64,000 nucleotides of DNA from Rhodococcus sp. ARC_M6 (GCF_022810305.1 NZ_JALGQH010000023.1:37459-101458); one strand, 5' to 3'; shown: positions 7,197-15,839, counted from the first letter of the stretch. A program made the numbers and translations. The notes: generated by a model not told the origin, from the sequence alone.

Positions 7197-9365
7197 TCAG
7201 ACGGTGGGTGGCACATCGAAGCGCCCCCACACACGGTGTCTCTTGAGAAGCTGAGTTACTGCATCGAACGCCGTTTCTGCGTCAGCGTCGACGATGACGC
7301 CTGGTGCAGACTCGTCGATGCCGGCAGCAGCAAGCGCGCTCGCGCTCTCGCCCCATCCACCGATTGCCTTGCTGTGTCGGTACATTTCATTGAGAAGCGT
7401 GTCGACACGCGGATCCAGCTTGCCTTCGTCGAGACGGGAAACGTCACCGCTCAACAGGACTGCGTCGAACTCGATCGAACGAGCTGTGAGGTACGTTCGC
7501 TGCACTGTCACCGCGTTCTCTCCCCCACCGATTTTCCCTCCGTGCGGTCCGAGGATGAGTGGCATGATCCCGGCGTCGACAATCTTCGCCCGCACAGCGG
7601 CAACGGTATCGAGATCGGAGTTCTCGTCGACTAGCAGCGCGATGGTCCTGCCGTCGACAGGCCATTCCGCACCCACTTGGGAGAGTGCCGGGCTCGGTGC
7701 CGGATCCTCCAGTGGCTCTGCGGGTTCCGGCGTCGGCAGCCCCAGTCCGTTCGCGACAGTCGCCGCAAGACCGGGGTCGATGTTCGCCAAGATCCCCAGA
7801 TTGCGGGTCTTGATGTTCTCCTCGAAGCACTTACCCAACTCGAAGGTGTACGCGTCGGCGACGTGCTTCTGCTCGACCGGAGAGATGCTTCTGTAGAAGA
7901 GTCTGGCCTGAGAAAAGTGATCGTCGAATGTCGCCGGCGCCTGACGCACCTTGCGGCCTGACACTTCTTCGGGCACTTCGATATAGGCGGCGCTCTCCGC
8001 AGATGCCAGGAAGGGACAACCACCGTCCAACGAGTTGGGGTGGTACGGCGCTACACCGGTGTGCACTCCGTCCTGGTGGAAGCCGTCGCGAAGCATGTCA
8101 TTGACGGGTGCATGGGGACGGTTGATCGGGATCTGATCGAAATTGGGTCCGCCGAGCCGCGTGATCTGGGTATCGAGATACGAGAACAAACGTGCTTGCA
8201 GGAGAGGATCGTTGGTGATGTCGATGCCGGGTACCAAGTGCCCCGGGTGGAATGCGACTTGTTCGGTCTCGGCGAAGAAGTTGGTGGGGTTGGCATCGAG
8301 AGTCATCGTCCCGATGATCTGCACCGGTGCAATTTCCTCGGGAACGATCTTGGTGGGGTCCAATAGATCGATGCCTTCGAACATCTCGTTTTCGGTATCC
8401 GGAAACACCTGCACACCGAGGTCCCAGGACGGGTAGGCACCTGCTTCGATGGCGTCGGCTAGGTCGCGCCGATGGAAGTCGGGGTCTACACCGCCGGCAA
8501 TCTGTGCCTCTTCCCATACAAGCGAGTGAACCCCGGCCGCGGGCTTCCAATGGAACTTGACCAGATTGGTGCCGCCGTCAGGGTTCACGAGTCGGAACGT
8601 GTGTATGCCGAAGCCCTCCATCATGCGATACGAGCGAGGAATGCCTCGATCGGACATGTTCCACAACGTGTGGGCGGTCGCCTCGGTGTGCAGGGAGACA
8701 AAGTCCCAGAACGTATCGTGAGCACTCTGCGCCTGCGGGATCTCTCGGTCCGGGTGAGGTTTCGCAGCGTGAATGACGTCGGGAAATTTGATTCCGTCTT
8801 GAATGAAGAAGACCGGGATGTTGTTGCCTACCAAGTCGAAAACGCCTTCATCGGTGTAGAACTTGGTGGCAAATCCGCGGGTGTCACGAACAGTGTCTGC
8901 CGAACCTCGTGAGCCCAGCACGGTCGAGAATCTCACGAATACCGGGGTTCGCGTACCCGACGTGAACATGGCTGCTTTGCAAATGCTTTCGGCGGCTCCG
9001 TTGGCAAGGAAGGTTCCGTGTGCGGCGGCACCACGCGCGTGGACGACCCGCTCGGGGATCCTTTCGTGATCGAAGTGCGTGATCTTCTCACGAAGGTGGT
9101 GGTCCTGAAGGAGTGTGGGACCCCGCTCACCGGCAGTGAGTGAGTGATCAGTCTCGTACAGTCGCGTACCTGTTGCCGTAGTGAGATATTCACCTCGCTG
9201 CCCGCGACCGTTGCCCTTCACCGTCCCCTCTGCACCCGCAACAGTACGCACCTGAGGCTGCCTCTGGTCGTCTTTGGGAGGCAGCGGTTGGCGCGGCTCG
9301 ACAGGCTCGTGCAGATCCGGCGTCTGTGGAGCTGGCGCACCCGGTACAGATTCAGACGAAGGCAT
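7197..9365 (-). CDS. katE: Large-subunit monofunctional catalase HPII type, copy 1
   Basis: 722-residue haem catalase that dismutates H2O2 to water and oxygen in the cytosol. Seen: distal His in VVHARGAAAHGTF (about 105), substrate-channel [15 protein letters not shown], Asn in VGNNIPVFF, and proximal haem Tyr in [14 protein letters not shown]. After residue 570 comes the flavodoxin/GATase1-like C-terminal domain of large catalases (IALLVDENSD to the end). I start at ATG 9365 (AGGAG 7 bp upstream) rather than the longer frame from 9446. About 70 percent similar by eye to the catalase at 33414-35576; a third copy survives as a scar at 21762-21885. Confidence 0.97.
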   Translation of the reverse strand: MPSSESVPGAPAPQTPDLHEPVEPRQPLPPKDDQRQPQVRTVAGAEGTVKGNGRGQRGEYLTTATGTRLYETDHSLTAGERGPTLLQDHHLREKITHFDHERIPERVVHARGAAAHGTFLANGAAESICKAAMFTSGTRTPVFVRFSTVLGSRGSADTVRDTRGFATKFYTDEGVFDLVGNNIPVFFIQDGIKFPDVIHAAKPHPDREIPQAQSAHDTFWDFVSLHTEATAHTLWNMSDRGIPRSYRMMEGFGIHTFRLVNPDGGTNLVKFHWKPAAGVHSLVWEEAQIAGGVDPDFHRRDLADAIEAGAYPSWDLGVQVFPDTENEMFEGIDLLDPTKIVPEEIAPVQIIGTMTLDANPTNFFAETEQVAFHPGHLVPGIDITNDPLLQARLFSYLDTQITRLGGPNFDQIPINRPHAPVNDMLRDGFHQDGVHTGVAPYHPNSLDGGCPFLASAESAAYIEVPEEVSGRKVRQAPATFDDHFSQARLFYRSISPVEQKHVADAYTFELGKCFEENIKTRNLGILANIDPGLAATVANGLGLPTPEPAEPLEDPAPSPALSQVGAEWPVDGRTIALLVDENSDLDTVAAVRAKIVDAGIMPLILGPHGGKIGGGENAVTVQRTYLTARSIEFDAVLLSGDVSRLDEGKLDPRVDTLLNEMYRHSKAIGGWGESASALAAAGIDESAPGVIVDADAETAFDAVTQLLKRHRVWGRFDVPPTV

Positions 9366-9493
9366 GGAACAACTCCTCTTGATCACGGGATGGTTGTGCG
9401 AATTACGTTGTGCTGTATCGGATAGTTCGGTCGAGCCACCGAGCACCCTCGACTCAGGTACGCCCAGAGCCGAGGGCGACGAGTGCGCCTCGA

Positions 9494-9730
9494 CTATTGT
9501 TCGGACCGCTGTCGTGCTTCATCCGCGGCCGCTTTCGCGCGAGCTTTCTCGGCTGCTGCTTCCTTCTCAGCGACTTCTCGCTGACTCTCTGCCTTGTCCT
9601 GCTGGGCTCGCCCTTCCCGAGACAAGCTGTCGTTACCGGTAACCGCACCAACAGCTTCCTTCGCCTTGCCCTTGACTCCTTCGACGACGCCCTTGACGCC
9701 TTCGCTCGGACCGCTCTTGTCGTCTGGCAC
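9494..9730 (-). CDS. CsbD-like stress protein, copy 1
   Basis: 78-residue highly charged protein of the CsbD type, small general-stress proteins of unknown mechanism. Seen: EGVKGVVEGVKGKAKEAVGA, AVTGNDSLSREGRAQQDKAE, then an Ala/Glu/Lys helix. Start GTG 9730 (VPDDKSGPSEG) follows GGAGG at the right distance; the longer upstream frame lacks a site. A SigF-like promoter lies 57 bp upstream. It is the intact version of the frameshifted gene at 25830-26073. Confidence 0.87.
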   Translation of the reverse strand: MPDDKSGPSEGVKGVVEGVKGKAKEAVGAVTGNDSLSREGRAQQDKAESQREVAEKEAAAEKARAKAAADEARQRSEQ

Positions 9731-9786
9731 GTGATCCTCCAGTTGTCGTTGCGATACGTATGTTGCGATTCGTACATTCAAGGCAC

Positions 9787-9810
9787 TACCCGCAGCGCGA
9801 TCTGACAAAC
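9787..9810 (-). promoter_or_regulatory. SigF/SigB-type promoter of CsbD copy 1
   Basis: On the minus strand GTTT, 15 bases, GGGTA, matching the mycobacterial SigF consensus (GTTT-N15-17-GGGTA). It lies 57 bp upstream of the GTG of the CsbD-like gene. Functional assignment is inference. Confidence 0.7.
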
Positions 9811-9916
9811 ATCCGTGCACTGACGGCACGCCAGTCAGATACCGACTGCGCCGATTTCGGTATAATCAGTATCTCCCGTTTCACTCACGGCATCGCCGGA
9901 CGGGAAGAGAAGCGAC

Positions 9917-10177
9917 ATGTACGGGGTTGTTTCATTTCCCTCGCAAGCGAAGGGTAATGAGATTGGTCGTTACAGAATAACCATGCCGGATGGTTCCACT
10001 ACAGATGAATTATTCGAATCGGACAATGAGGCTATCGGTGCCGCAATCCATGCGAACCTCGTTGACAGCCAAGGGATCACAGTGGAACGTTAACGTTATA
10101 CGGATGACGGAGATCTCCTCGCGACGCACCTACCGGAGGTCGGGTATCAGGGAACAGTGCGGCAGCGCCGTCAATAA
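9917..10177 (+). pseudogene. Small PDG-family gene with premature stop
   Basis: Frame starts MYGVVSFPSQAKGNEIG, then RYRITMPDGSTTDELFESDN, and stops at TAA 10091-10093. Beyond the stop the same frame continues RYTDDGDLLATH to TAA 10175-10177, which aligns with the RYAKNGHLIPTT tail of the intact paralogue at 24754-24969. The stop sits in a 6-bp tandem repeat (CGTTAA then CGTTAT), so a small duplication probably created it. The truncated 58-residue product could still be made. Third family member: 22471-22704. Confidence 0.65.
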
Positions 10178-10326
10178 TAGTGCCGCCGCCCACCTACCGC
10201 GCGACCCGTCGACCCGAGCAACATCAAAATCAGTCCGATCACCAGTACCACGATCCCGATTGTCCACAGGATCGAAATTCCGAACACGAACCCAACGATC
10301 AGCAAGATAATTCCAAGAATAATCAT
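10171..10326 (-). CDS. DUF6131-like small membrane protein, copy 1
   Basis: 51-residue protein with two hydrophobic helices (MIILGIILLIVGFVFGISIL and IGIVVLVIGLILMLLGSTG) and the family ending GRAVGGRRHYY. Start ATG 10326 is supported by GGAG 8 bp upstream. Function unknown; such proteins are commonly stress induced in actinobacteria. A SigF-like promoter lies 48 bp upstream. Paralogue: 30473-30628. Confidence 0.85.
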   Translation of the reverse strand: MIILGIILLIVGFVFGISILWTIGIVVLVIGLILMLLGSTGRAVGGRRHYY

Positions 10327-10373
10327 GACAAACTCCCATTGCACGAGCCTCACAAGACCCCGCATTATCGGCA

Positions 10374-10397
10374 TACCCTCATATAGGTGTCACAAAC
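10374..10397 (-). promoter_or_regulatory. SigF/SigB-type promoter of DUF6131 copy 1
   Basis: Minus-strand GTTT, 15 bases, GGGTAT; 48 bp upstream of the DUF6131-like start. Exact match to the SigF-type consensus. Confidence 0.72.
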
Positions 10398-10475
10398 GCT
10401 GATCACGCAGCCAGATCAAGTACTTGCGGTGTTCCAGAAAGTACCGGCACGCACCTCAGCGTCGCTGCAGGATCT

Positions 10476-10988
10476 TCACGACGATGTTGTCGACCCCCGC
10501 AGCGGCGGGGTATCGGTCTCGACAGGTCGCTGTGCTCGCCGTATATCTCGGTGGCTTCGCAACGAGAGGCGTCCGACCGCTGCCGCGCCGAAGAACAAGA
10601 TAACTGCACCGAGTCCTTCGAAGAAAGCCAGTTGCTGCAAAGCCGCGATCGCGGGTCTGCTCGCTGTGGGGTTACCAGGGTTTTCGATGTCGACAGATTC
10701 ACTCAACTGAACAATCCGAGTAGCCCGCACCGAAGTCTCCGCCTCGAGCGAAAGAATCAACCGCACACCGACCAGATTGACCCCGTCGTCAACCAACCCG
10801 GTAATACGACGCAAAGTTTCCAGATCCGACTCGCTGTACCGACTCGTTCCGCCACCAGTGCGCGTAGGCGTCAACAACCCCCGCCGCTCATACAAATGCA
10901 ACGGCTGAGGGCCGGCGCCGGTCAACTCCGACATCACCGAGATCCCGTAAACACCAGGCAGTGAGCGCGACTGAGACTCCAACGCCAC
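10476..10988 (-). CDS. MerR/HspR-like regulator with hydrophobic C-terminal tail
   Basis: 170-residue transcription regulator. The MerR winged helix-turn-helix is GVYGISVMSELTGAGPQPLH, LYERRGLLTPTRTGGGTSRY and SESDLETLRRITGLVDDGVN, most like HspR. GTG 10988 (VALESQS) is the start, matching the paralogue at 27945-28256 and leaving a palindromic operator 57 bp upstream. Unlike the paralogue, which ends at LSESADGQA, this protein runs on through ASRPAIAALQQLAFFEGLG, AVILFFGAAAVG and a basic end. The tail is either a real membrane segment or read-through after loss of the original stop. Probable autoregulator (inference). In its first helix region LRLYERRG has become LHLYERRG. Confidence 0.82.
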   Translation of the reverse strand: MALESQSRSLPGVYGISVMSELTGAGPQPLHLYERRGLLTPTRTGGGTSRYSESDLETLRRITGLVDDGVNLVGVRLILSLEAETSVRATRIVQLSESVDIENPGNPTASRPAIAALQQLAFFEGLGAVILFFGAAAVGRLSLRSHRDIRRAQRPVETDTPPLRGSTTSS

Positions 10989-11044
10989 GGCCCACCGCCT
11001 CGTACCCTCGGCAAAGATCCGATCTTTGCATCCGATATGAAAGA

Positions 11045-11066
11045 ATCTATTCCAATACATACAGAT
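11045..11066 (-). promoter_or_regulatory. 22-bp interrupted palindrome upstream of MerR copy 1
   Basis: ATCTGT-N10-ATAGAT on the minus strand, 57 bp before the MerR start. The same palindrome stands 58 bp before the second MerR gene and upstream of several small stress genes. Candidate MerR operator (inference). Confidence 0.6.
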
Positions 11067-11246
11067 TTCTTTCAGTCAAACGGATACAATCATTCATGCT
11101 CTTGCTTAATCGCATTTGGCACGAAACCTGTCGTTACCCGACGGAGCAGCGTGATGTTGCACTGCAAACGAGTATGTGACAGCGAGACCCAATGAGCAGG
11201 ACAACGTCCACTGCATGATCCATCGCGCCACATTTGGGAGGGTCAC

Positions 11247-11744
11247 ATGATCGGCCATCGATCTCGATCGTCCGAGGAACACGCCGCCACGGTTTACCTG
11301 GTAGCACACCTTTGCGGCGCGATGCTGGGCCTGCAACTCGCGAGATCTCTCGCAGATTCCTACGGATCGTGGGCCGAGGGGCGTCTGGACTCCCTGCCGA
11401 GTGAGTTGGAATACGAAATCGGGCAGTTGCTGCAACTGATCGAAGACACACACGAGATTTCACTACCGCGCTATCGGCAGATCGACGCGGGGCTGAATCG
11501 ACTGAGACGACTCGTCCACATCGACGTGTTGTGGCAACGCCGTCTCGTGCGCCTTGCCGCCCTCGAGGTCATGCGAACCGCACTGTGCGGCAAGAGCGCG
11601 ATGTGGGAAGTGCTTCGCGACATACCGGCGGGCGAGACCGAGGAACAATATCGCGAACTCAATGCTCTGGTTTCGAAACAAATCGAGACAGTGACGGATC
11701 TGCACCACCGTGCCGCGACAGACGCTTTCAATCCGCCTGAATGA
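11247..11744 (+). CDS. Hypothetical helical protein
   Basis: 165-residue soluble, mostly helical protein starting MIGHRSRSSEEHAATV; GGGAGG lies 6 bp before the ATG. It contains AHLCGAMLGLQLARSLADSY, a leucine-rich centre, and a C-terminus with TVTDLHHRAATDAF. No domain recognised. Divergent from the MerR gene with about 260 bp between, so it could share its control. Codon use and ribosome-binding site support a real gene. Confidence 0.68.
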   Translation: MIGHRSRSSEEHAATVYLVAHLCGAMLGLQLARSLADSYGSWAEGRLDSLPSELEYEIGQLLQLIEDTHEISLPRYRQIDAGLNRLRRLVHIDVLWQRRLVRLAALEVMRTALCGKSAMWEVLRDIPAGETEEQYRELNALVSKQIETVTDLHHRAATDAFNPPE

Positions 11745-12167
11745 GGGAGAGTGCGCCACTGACATTGCGTCACGGGCTTGCAGTTCAGTGCGTCGCGCGC
11801 CTGCAGTCCGCGAGGCCTGTCAGGGACCGGCTTCGAATCCAGATCAAACCGGGACGTGAAAGAATATCTATCGCTTGTGGTACAAATTATATGCATGTTC
11901 TGAATCGAATCCCCGAGCTCGATTCGGCCTCCCGACTTGTCGGGTAGCGAAGCCGGGCCGAGTAGCGAAGCCACTCTGTCTGCGCCCGAGCCGCGCCGCA
12001 GTCGCCGAGTTGTTCGTCGTGCCTTCCAGTGGGTATTCCCGAAGGCACCGCAGCTGTCCCACCCTGGAGGGCGGTCCGAGTTCAGAACGCGGTCTCGCCC
12101 CCGCTCGTCGGCACTGCACAAGCTCGTAGACACCGCACGAGCTGAGATCAGAAAGTGGAGGATGAAT
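11745..12167. other. Upstream region of the SDR gene; no gene seen
   Basis: Holds a weak match to the 22-bp palindrome at 11866-11887 (ATCTAT-N10-ACAAAT), a tandem repeat TAGCGAAGCC twice at about 11944-11973, and a SigF-like motif at 12012-12035. Open frames run through it in both directions but none has a start with a ribosome-binding site. Confidence 0.45.
12012..12035 (+). promoter_or_regulatory. SigF-like promoter before SDR gene (one mismatch)
   Basis: GTTC, 15 bases, GGGTAT, ending 132 bp before the SDR start. One base from the GTTT-N15-GGGTA pattern found elsewhere in the window. Confidence 0.5.
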
Positions 12168-13064
12168 ATGCCCGACCAATACGCAATGCAGGATCCCACC
12201 ACGCAATACCCCACTCCGTCACGTGAACAGCAACCGGAGATCGCGCACCCTGGCCTCACCAACGAATTGAACTCCACCCCGGACCACGGGGAACACACCT
12301 ATCGGGGTAGCGGACGCCTCCACGGAAGGCGCGCGATCATCACCGGCGCGGATTCGGGCATTGGACGCGCAGTAGCGATCGCCTTCGCTCGCGAAGGCGC
12401 CGATGTGGTTGTGAGCTACCTCGACGAGGAAGAATCCGACGCACGTGAGACGGTCCGCTGGATCGAGGAAGCCGGCCGAAAGGCGATCACGATGCCCGGC
12501 GATATACGTTCCGAAGAGCATTGTTCCGCACTGGTACAGACAGCGGTGCAAGAACTCGGCGGTCTGGACATTCTCGTCAACAATGCAGCGTTTCAAATGG
12601 TCCAGATGGGCGGTATCGCCGATATCACGTCCGAGCAGTTCGATCGTGTGATGAAGACGAACCTGTACGCCCTCTTCTGGCTCTGCAAGAGTGCCGTCGC
12701 CGTTATGGAGCCCGGATCGACGATCGTGAACACGTCATCTATTCAGGGTGCCGACCCGTCGCCTGAATTGCTCGACTACGCAACCACCAAAGCTGGCATC
12801 ATCGACTTCACGAAAGGGTTGGCTGCAGAAGTGGCAGAGAAGGGCATCCGAGTGAATTCCGTTGCCCCCGGCCCGATCTGGACCCCTCTGATTCCGGCAA
12901 CGATGCCTAAGGAGAAATTCGCGACCTTCGGAGAGAACGTGCCGCTCGGCAGGGCGGGACAGCCGGCTGAACTCGCGCCCGCATACGTGTTCCTCGCGTC
13001 GGGCGAATCAAGCTACACCACCGGAGAAATAGTGGGCGTGACCGGCGGCAGGCCGATTACCTAG
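12168..13064 (+). CDS. Short-chain dehydrogenase/reductase (YghA/YhdG-like)
   Basis: 298-residue NAD(P)-dependent oxidoreductase, classical SDR fold. After a hydrophilic N-tail (HPGLTNELNSTPDHGEHTY), the cofactor motif is TGADSGIGRA (about 58), NNAA is at ILVNNAAFQMV, the catalytic Ser is in NTSSIQG, and YxxxK is YATTKAG. The tail plus core matches the stress-linked general stress protein 39/YghA group. ATG 12168 is preferred over 12162 because GGAGG stands 6 bp before it. Substrate unknown. A SigF-like motif lies upstream. Confidence 0.9.
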   Translation: MPDQYAMQDPTTQYPTPSREQQPEIAHPGLTNELNSTPDHGEHTYRGSGRLHGRRAIITGADSGIGRAVAIAFAREGADVVVSYLDEEESDARETVRWIEEAGRKAITMPGDIRSEEHCSALVQTAVQELGGLDILVNNAAFQMVQMGGIADITSEQFDRVMKTNLYALFWLCKSAVAVMEPGSTIVNTSSIQGADPSPELLDYATTKAGIIDFTKGLAAEVAEKGIRVNSVAPGPIWTPLIPATMPKEKFATFGENVPLGRAGQPAELAPAYVFLASGESSYTTGEIVGVTGGRPIT

Positions 13065-13069
13065 AGCGT

Positions 13070-13160
13070 TCATTTCTCTCCGGGCCGTCGAACTTTCCCC
13101 TTCTTGTGGGTGCCGTCACAGAAGGGCGGAATTCCCGTGCCACCGCAACGGCACAACGCT
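13070..13160 (-). pseudogene. CDGSH iron-sulphur protein remnant
   Basis: Minus strand encodes LCRCGGTGIPPFCDGTHKK followed by GKVRRPGEK and a stop at 13070, the C-terminal half of a CDGSH protein (compare LCRCGGTSIPPFCDGTHKK in the intact gene at 42352-42573). The upstream part is missing and the sequence runs straight into a haem-oxygenase-like remnant on the other strand. Confidence 0.85.
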
Positions 13161-13163
13161 GTC

Positions 13164-13253
13164 TTTGCGTTCGACGATCTGTTGGCAGAGCACATCACCG
13201 GTTGTTGGGATCGAGGCGAGACGTCACTACGCAGTTCACCCGCGCGAAACTAA
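13164..13253 (+). pseudogene. Haem-oxygenase-like iron enzyme remnant
   Basis: Plus strand reads FAFDDLLAEHITGCWDRGET and ends SLRSSPARN at TAA 13251-13253. It matches the C-terminus of the intact enzyme at 41251-42351 (LVFDDLLAEHITGSWERGES). Only 29 codons remain. With the CDGSH remnant it marks a deletion that removed the 5' parts of a divergent gene pair. Confidence 0.85.
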
Positions 13254-13266
13254 CGTCCGGCGAGAG

Positions 13267-13914
13267 TCATCTGACCGCGCGGATCACCACGATCTCTTCC
13301 GTACGCTGCCCGGTATCGATGAGTCCACGATCCTCGAAAAGTGCCGCACGCGCCGAAAGTACACGCCCGAAAGGTATTTCGACCCGGTCAGCGATCTCGA
13401 CGGATAATCCCTGTTCTTCCAACATCGCCTGGGTCTTCTCGACTCCGCTGAGCACAGACTGCGCGATCAACAGGACCCCCGACTGTGCGAGCACTGCAGG
13501 CGCCTGCACGCAGATTCTATCTAAGAGTATTCGTCCGTCCACGCCCGCATCCCACGCTCGTTCGGCACCGCGGGTAGGCAAGACGTCATCGAGCGCGGGC
13601 ACATACGGTGGGTTCGACACGATCACGTCGAAAAGCTGCCCCCGTATAGGTTCGGTCAGATTTCCGCGCATCACGCGAACCGAATACCGTCGCAGACGGG
13701 CATTGATCCAGGTGGTGGCCAACGCTCGACGAGAGATGTCCACTGCAGTGACATGGCCGGCGCCCGCTGCGGCCGCGCACAGGCTCAATACGCCCGTCCC
13801 GGTGCAGATGTCGAGCACGCGCGAGTGAGGTCCGAGGTTCTCACCTGCCAACGCGCCGGCCAGTAACCAGGTGTCCTCTTGCGGCGGGTAAACGCCTGGC
13901 AGTCGCACTAACAT
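13267..13914 (-). CDS. HemK2/MTQ2-like methyltransferase, copy 2
   Basis: 215-residue paralogue of the methyltransferase at 3985-4674, differing mainly by lacking the last 14 residues. SAM motif I VLDICTGTGVLSLCAA, acidic loop TAVDISRRAL, NPPY in VSNPPYVPALDDVLPTRG. Start ATG 13914 (MLVRLPGVYPPQEDTW) follows GAGGAGACACC. It converges on the haem-oxygenase-like scar 13 bp away, the same arrangement as the methyltransferase scar and intact enzyme at 41.2-42.4 kb, seen in inverted order. Confidence 0.88.
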   Translation of the reverse strand: MLVRLPGVYPPQEDTWLLAGALAGENLGPHSRVLDICTGTGVLSLCAAAAGAGHVTAVDISRRALATTWINARLRRYSVRVMRGNLTEPIRGQLFDVIVSNPPYVPALDDVLPTRGAERAWDAGVDGRILLDRICVQAPAVLAQSGVLLIAQSVLSGVEKTQAMLEEQGLSVEIADRVEIPFGRVLSARAALFEDRGLIDTGQRTEEIVVIRAVR

Positions 13915-14079
13915 CGGTGTCTCCTCGAAAGTCGAGCGTTCTGCGGTTAGTAGCTGTTCGAATAGTGATGAGCGGGCATCCGCTGCCCTTTCACGGGTGC
14001 GGTGCAGGTGAAACGAACAATGCTACGTCCGCCCGCACGATCAGGAGTTACAGCAAGCATTGCATCCATGCGTGATATT

Positions 14080-14101
14080 ATCTGTTTCCACGGATGCAGA
14101 T
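14080..14101 (+). promoter_or_regulatory. 22-bp palindrome before acidic small protein
   Basis: ATCTGT-N10-GCAGAT, two mismatches from the MerR-type palindrome, 67 bp upstream of the ATG at 14169. Confidence 0.45.
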
Positions 14102-14168
14102 TGCCCTTTCCGGTGCGGCCCGAAAGTCACCCCTCGACCAACCTGTCGAGACGACCCCAGGAGGCACG

Positions 14169-14357
14169 ATGATCGACGAGCAAGCAGGTTCGCGCGACAA
14201 TTCACCCGATGACGTCGAGACGGTGACGCCCGATTCAGGGCCCGACCATGACAACGCGGACAGTGACGTGCAGTCCGACCCATCCAGCGACCAAACTTGG
14301 TCCGATGAGGGCGGCGCCACGAAGCAGGGCCCGGCAACCGATCCGCACGACGGGTAA
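14169..14357 (+). CDS. Small acidic disordered protein
   Basis: 62 residues, starting MIDEQAGSRDNSPDDVETVT, dominated by Asp, Glu, Ser, Pro and Gly; no hydrophobic segment, predicted disordered. ATG 14169 has AGGAGGCACG directly upstream, a strong ribosome-binding site, which is the main evidence that it is real. Function unknown. Possibly under the palindrome at 14080-14101. Confidence 0.68.
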   Translation: MIDEQAGSRDNSPDDVETVTPDSGPDHDNADSDVQSDPSSDQTWSDEGGATKQGPATDPHDG

Positions 14358-14445
14358 AGGTCGGAACACTCTCGCCTGCACAGCTCAGGCGCCATTTTCG
14401 CCCAGCATCGAAACGTGATACACAACCGTCAAGGAGTGGTCCGCT

Positions 14446-14715
14446 ATGCCACAGAAGAGTTCACCGCCCCAACTCCAAGACCAAGACCTTTACTCGAAGC
14501 TACGGGAAAAGGGCGACTCCAAAGAGAAAGCTGCCCGCATATCGAACGCTGCCGCGAATCGCGGACGTTCCAGCGTCGGAAAGTCGGGCGGCCAATCGCC
14601 GCCGTACGAAGACTGGACAGTGAAGGATTTGAAGAATCGCGCGAAAGAACTTGACCTCCATAACTATTCACAGCTACACAAGGAAGAATTGATCGATCTA
14701 TTGCGGCACCATTGA
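14446..14715 (+). CDS. Small Rho_N/SAP-like domain protein, copy 1
   Basis: 89-residue basic protein. N-terminal half: [20 protein letters not shown] then SNAAANRGRSSVGKSGG, the signature of a small actinobacterial family; C-terminal half: WTVKDLKNRAKELDLHNYSQ then LHKEELIDLLRHH, a Rho-termination-factor N-terminal (SAP-like) nucleic-acid-binding motif. AAGGAG precedes the ATG. Paralogue at 25374-25643. Likely binds DNA or RNA under stress (inference). Confidence 0.88.
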   Translation: MPQKSSPPQLQDQDLYSKLREKGDSKEKAARISNAAANRGRSSVGKSGGQSPPYEDWTVKDLKNRAKELDLHNYSQLHKEELIDLLRHH

Positions 14716-14840
14716 TGCTTCGGGGTGATATTCGGGACCGTTCGACAACAGCGCTGCGGTATTCACATGGCGCTATCAGTTCGACCGCCGACATCCGACA
14801 ACGATCGTAGTCGGTACTGGTTCAGAGAACGGAGAAGACA

Positions 14841-15134
14841 GTGACTGAGGCAAAAGACAACTTGCCGGTTGACGACGCGCATACCAATCGATCGCACGTG
14901 GGCGAAGGGATCGCGGACGGACGCAATTATCCCGGTTACATACTCATCGGACTTGCACTCGCCGCACTCGGATTAGCCTTGGTGGCTGCAGGTTACGGAT
15001 TCAAGGGATGGGCACTGATCGCCGGGATAATCTGCGCGGTGACACTGGTAGGCGGGGTATCGGCCGTGCTCCTCGAACGGCGACGCGTCAAGCGCCTTGA
15101 AGGTTTGGGCCTCACGGACCAAGAGGGTCATTGA
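14841..15134 (+). CDS. usfY: UsfY-family membrane protein, copy 1
   Basis: 97 residues from GTG 14841. N-terminus NLPVDDAHTNRSHVGEGIAD then NYPGYILIGLALAALGLALV, a second membrane helix, and a basic ERRRVKRLEGLGL end. This matches UsfY, the small membrane protein encoded next to sigF in mycobacteria and under SigF control there. Role unknown. One intact paralogue (40804-41097) and one truncated copy (26791-26970) are in the window. Confidence 0.8.
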   Translation: MTEAKDNLPVDDAHTNRSHVGEGIADGRNYPGYILIGLALAALGLALVAAGYGFKGWALIAGIICAVTLVGGVSAVLLERRRVKRLEGLGLTDQEGH

Positions 15135-15367
15135 CGTTTCCGCTAGCACTCCAAGCCGGTTCGGTTGCCGAGCACGGGTGCAGTCCCGTTCGCCGTCAAG
15201 AGTTTGCTGTGGTTGGCGATCGGGGGTCATCCTGTTTGTCGCGACTGCGGTATGGGGATGGCTCAAGCGCAAGGCCACATAGTTTCCACCTGTGTACAGG
15301 GTCTGCAGCACGGATAGGTGATATCTGATCTGCGGTGCCGAGAGGTTCTACTGGAAAGGCATACAAC

Positions 15368-15805
15368 ATGGTCGACGTCACCCGAAAGTTTACCGCTGAG
15401 GTGCCGATCGAAAAGGCTGCCGAGTTCCTCCGAGACTTCGCCAACGCCCCCTCGTGGGATCCGGGAACCCAGACATGCCGGCAGATCTCCGATGGCCCGA
15501 TCGCAATGGGAACCCAGTGGCACAACGTGTCCACTCTGTTCGGTATCACTACCGAACTGACATACACATTGGTCGCCGACGAGCCGACTCACGTTGTGTT
15601 CGAAGGAAAGAACAAAACTGCGAGCAGCGTCGATGACATCACACTGACCTCGCTGGGTCCGAACTCGACCGAGATCGACTACCACGCGCACGTGGAGTTC
15701 AATGGCGCTGCGAAGATCGCCTCTCCTCTCCTGAAAGCGGGATTCGAGACCAAGGTTGCCCCCGAGACCGTGAAGAAAATGACGGAGGCACTGGAAGGAC
15801 TCTGA
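15368..15805 (+). CDS. SRPBCC (START-like) family protein
   Basis: 145-residue member of the SRPBCC ligand-binding superfamily. Typical opening VDVTRKFTAEVPIEKAAEFL with RDFANAPSWDPGTQTC, central GTQWHNVSTLFGITTELTYT, and the long C-terminal helix VAPETVKKMTEALEGL. ATG 15368 is chosen because GGAAAGG precedes it. No substrate is evident and no catalytic residues are expected. Stands alone on the plus strand. Confidence 0.82.
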   Translation: MVDVTRKFTAEVPIEKAAEFLRDFANAPSWDPGTQTCRQISDGPIAMGTQWHNVSTLFGITTELTYTLVADEPTHVVFEGKNKTASSVDDITLTSLGPNSTEIDYHAHVEFNGAAKIASPLLKAGFETKVAPETVKKMTEALEGL

Positions 15806-15839
15806 ACGAGCACCAGCTGGCTGCAGCGGTAACACGCCA

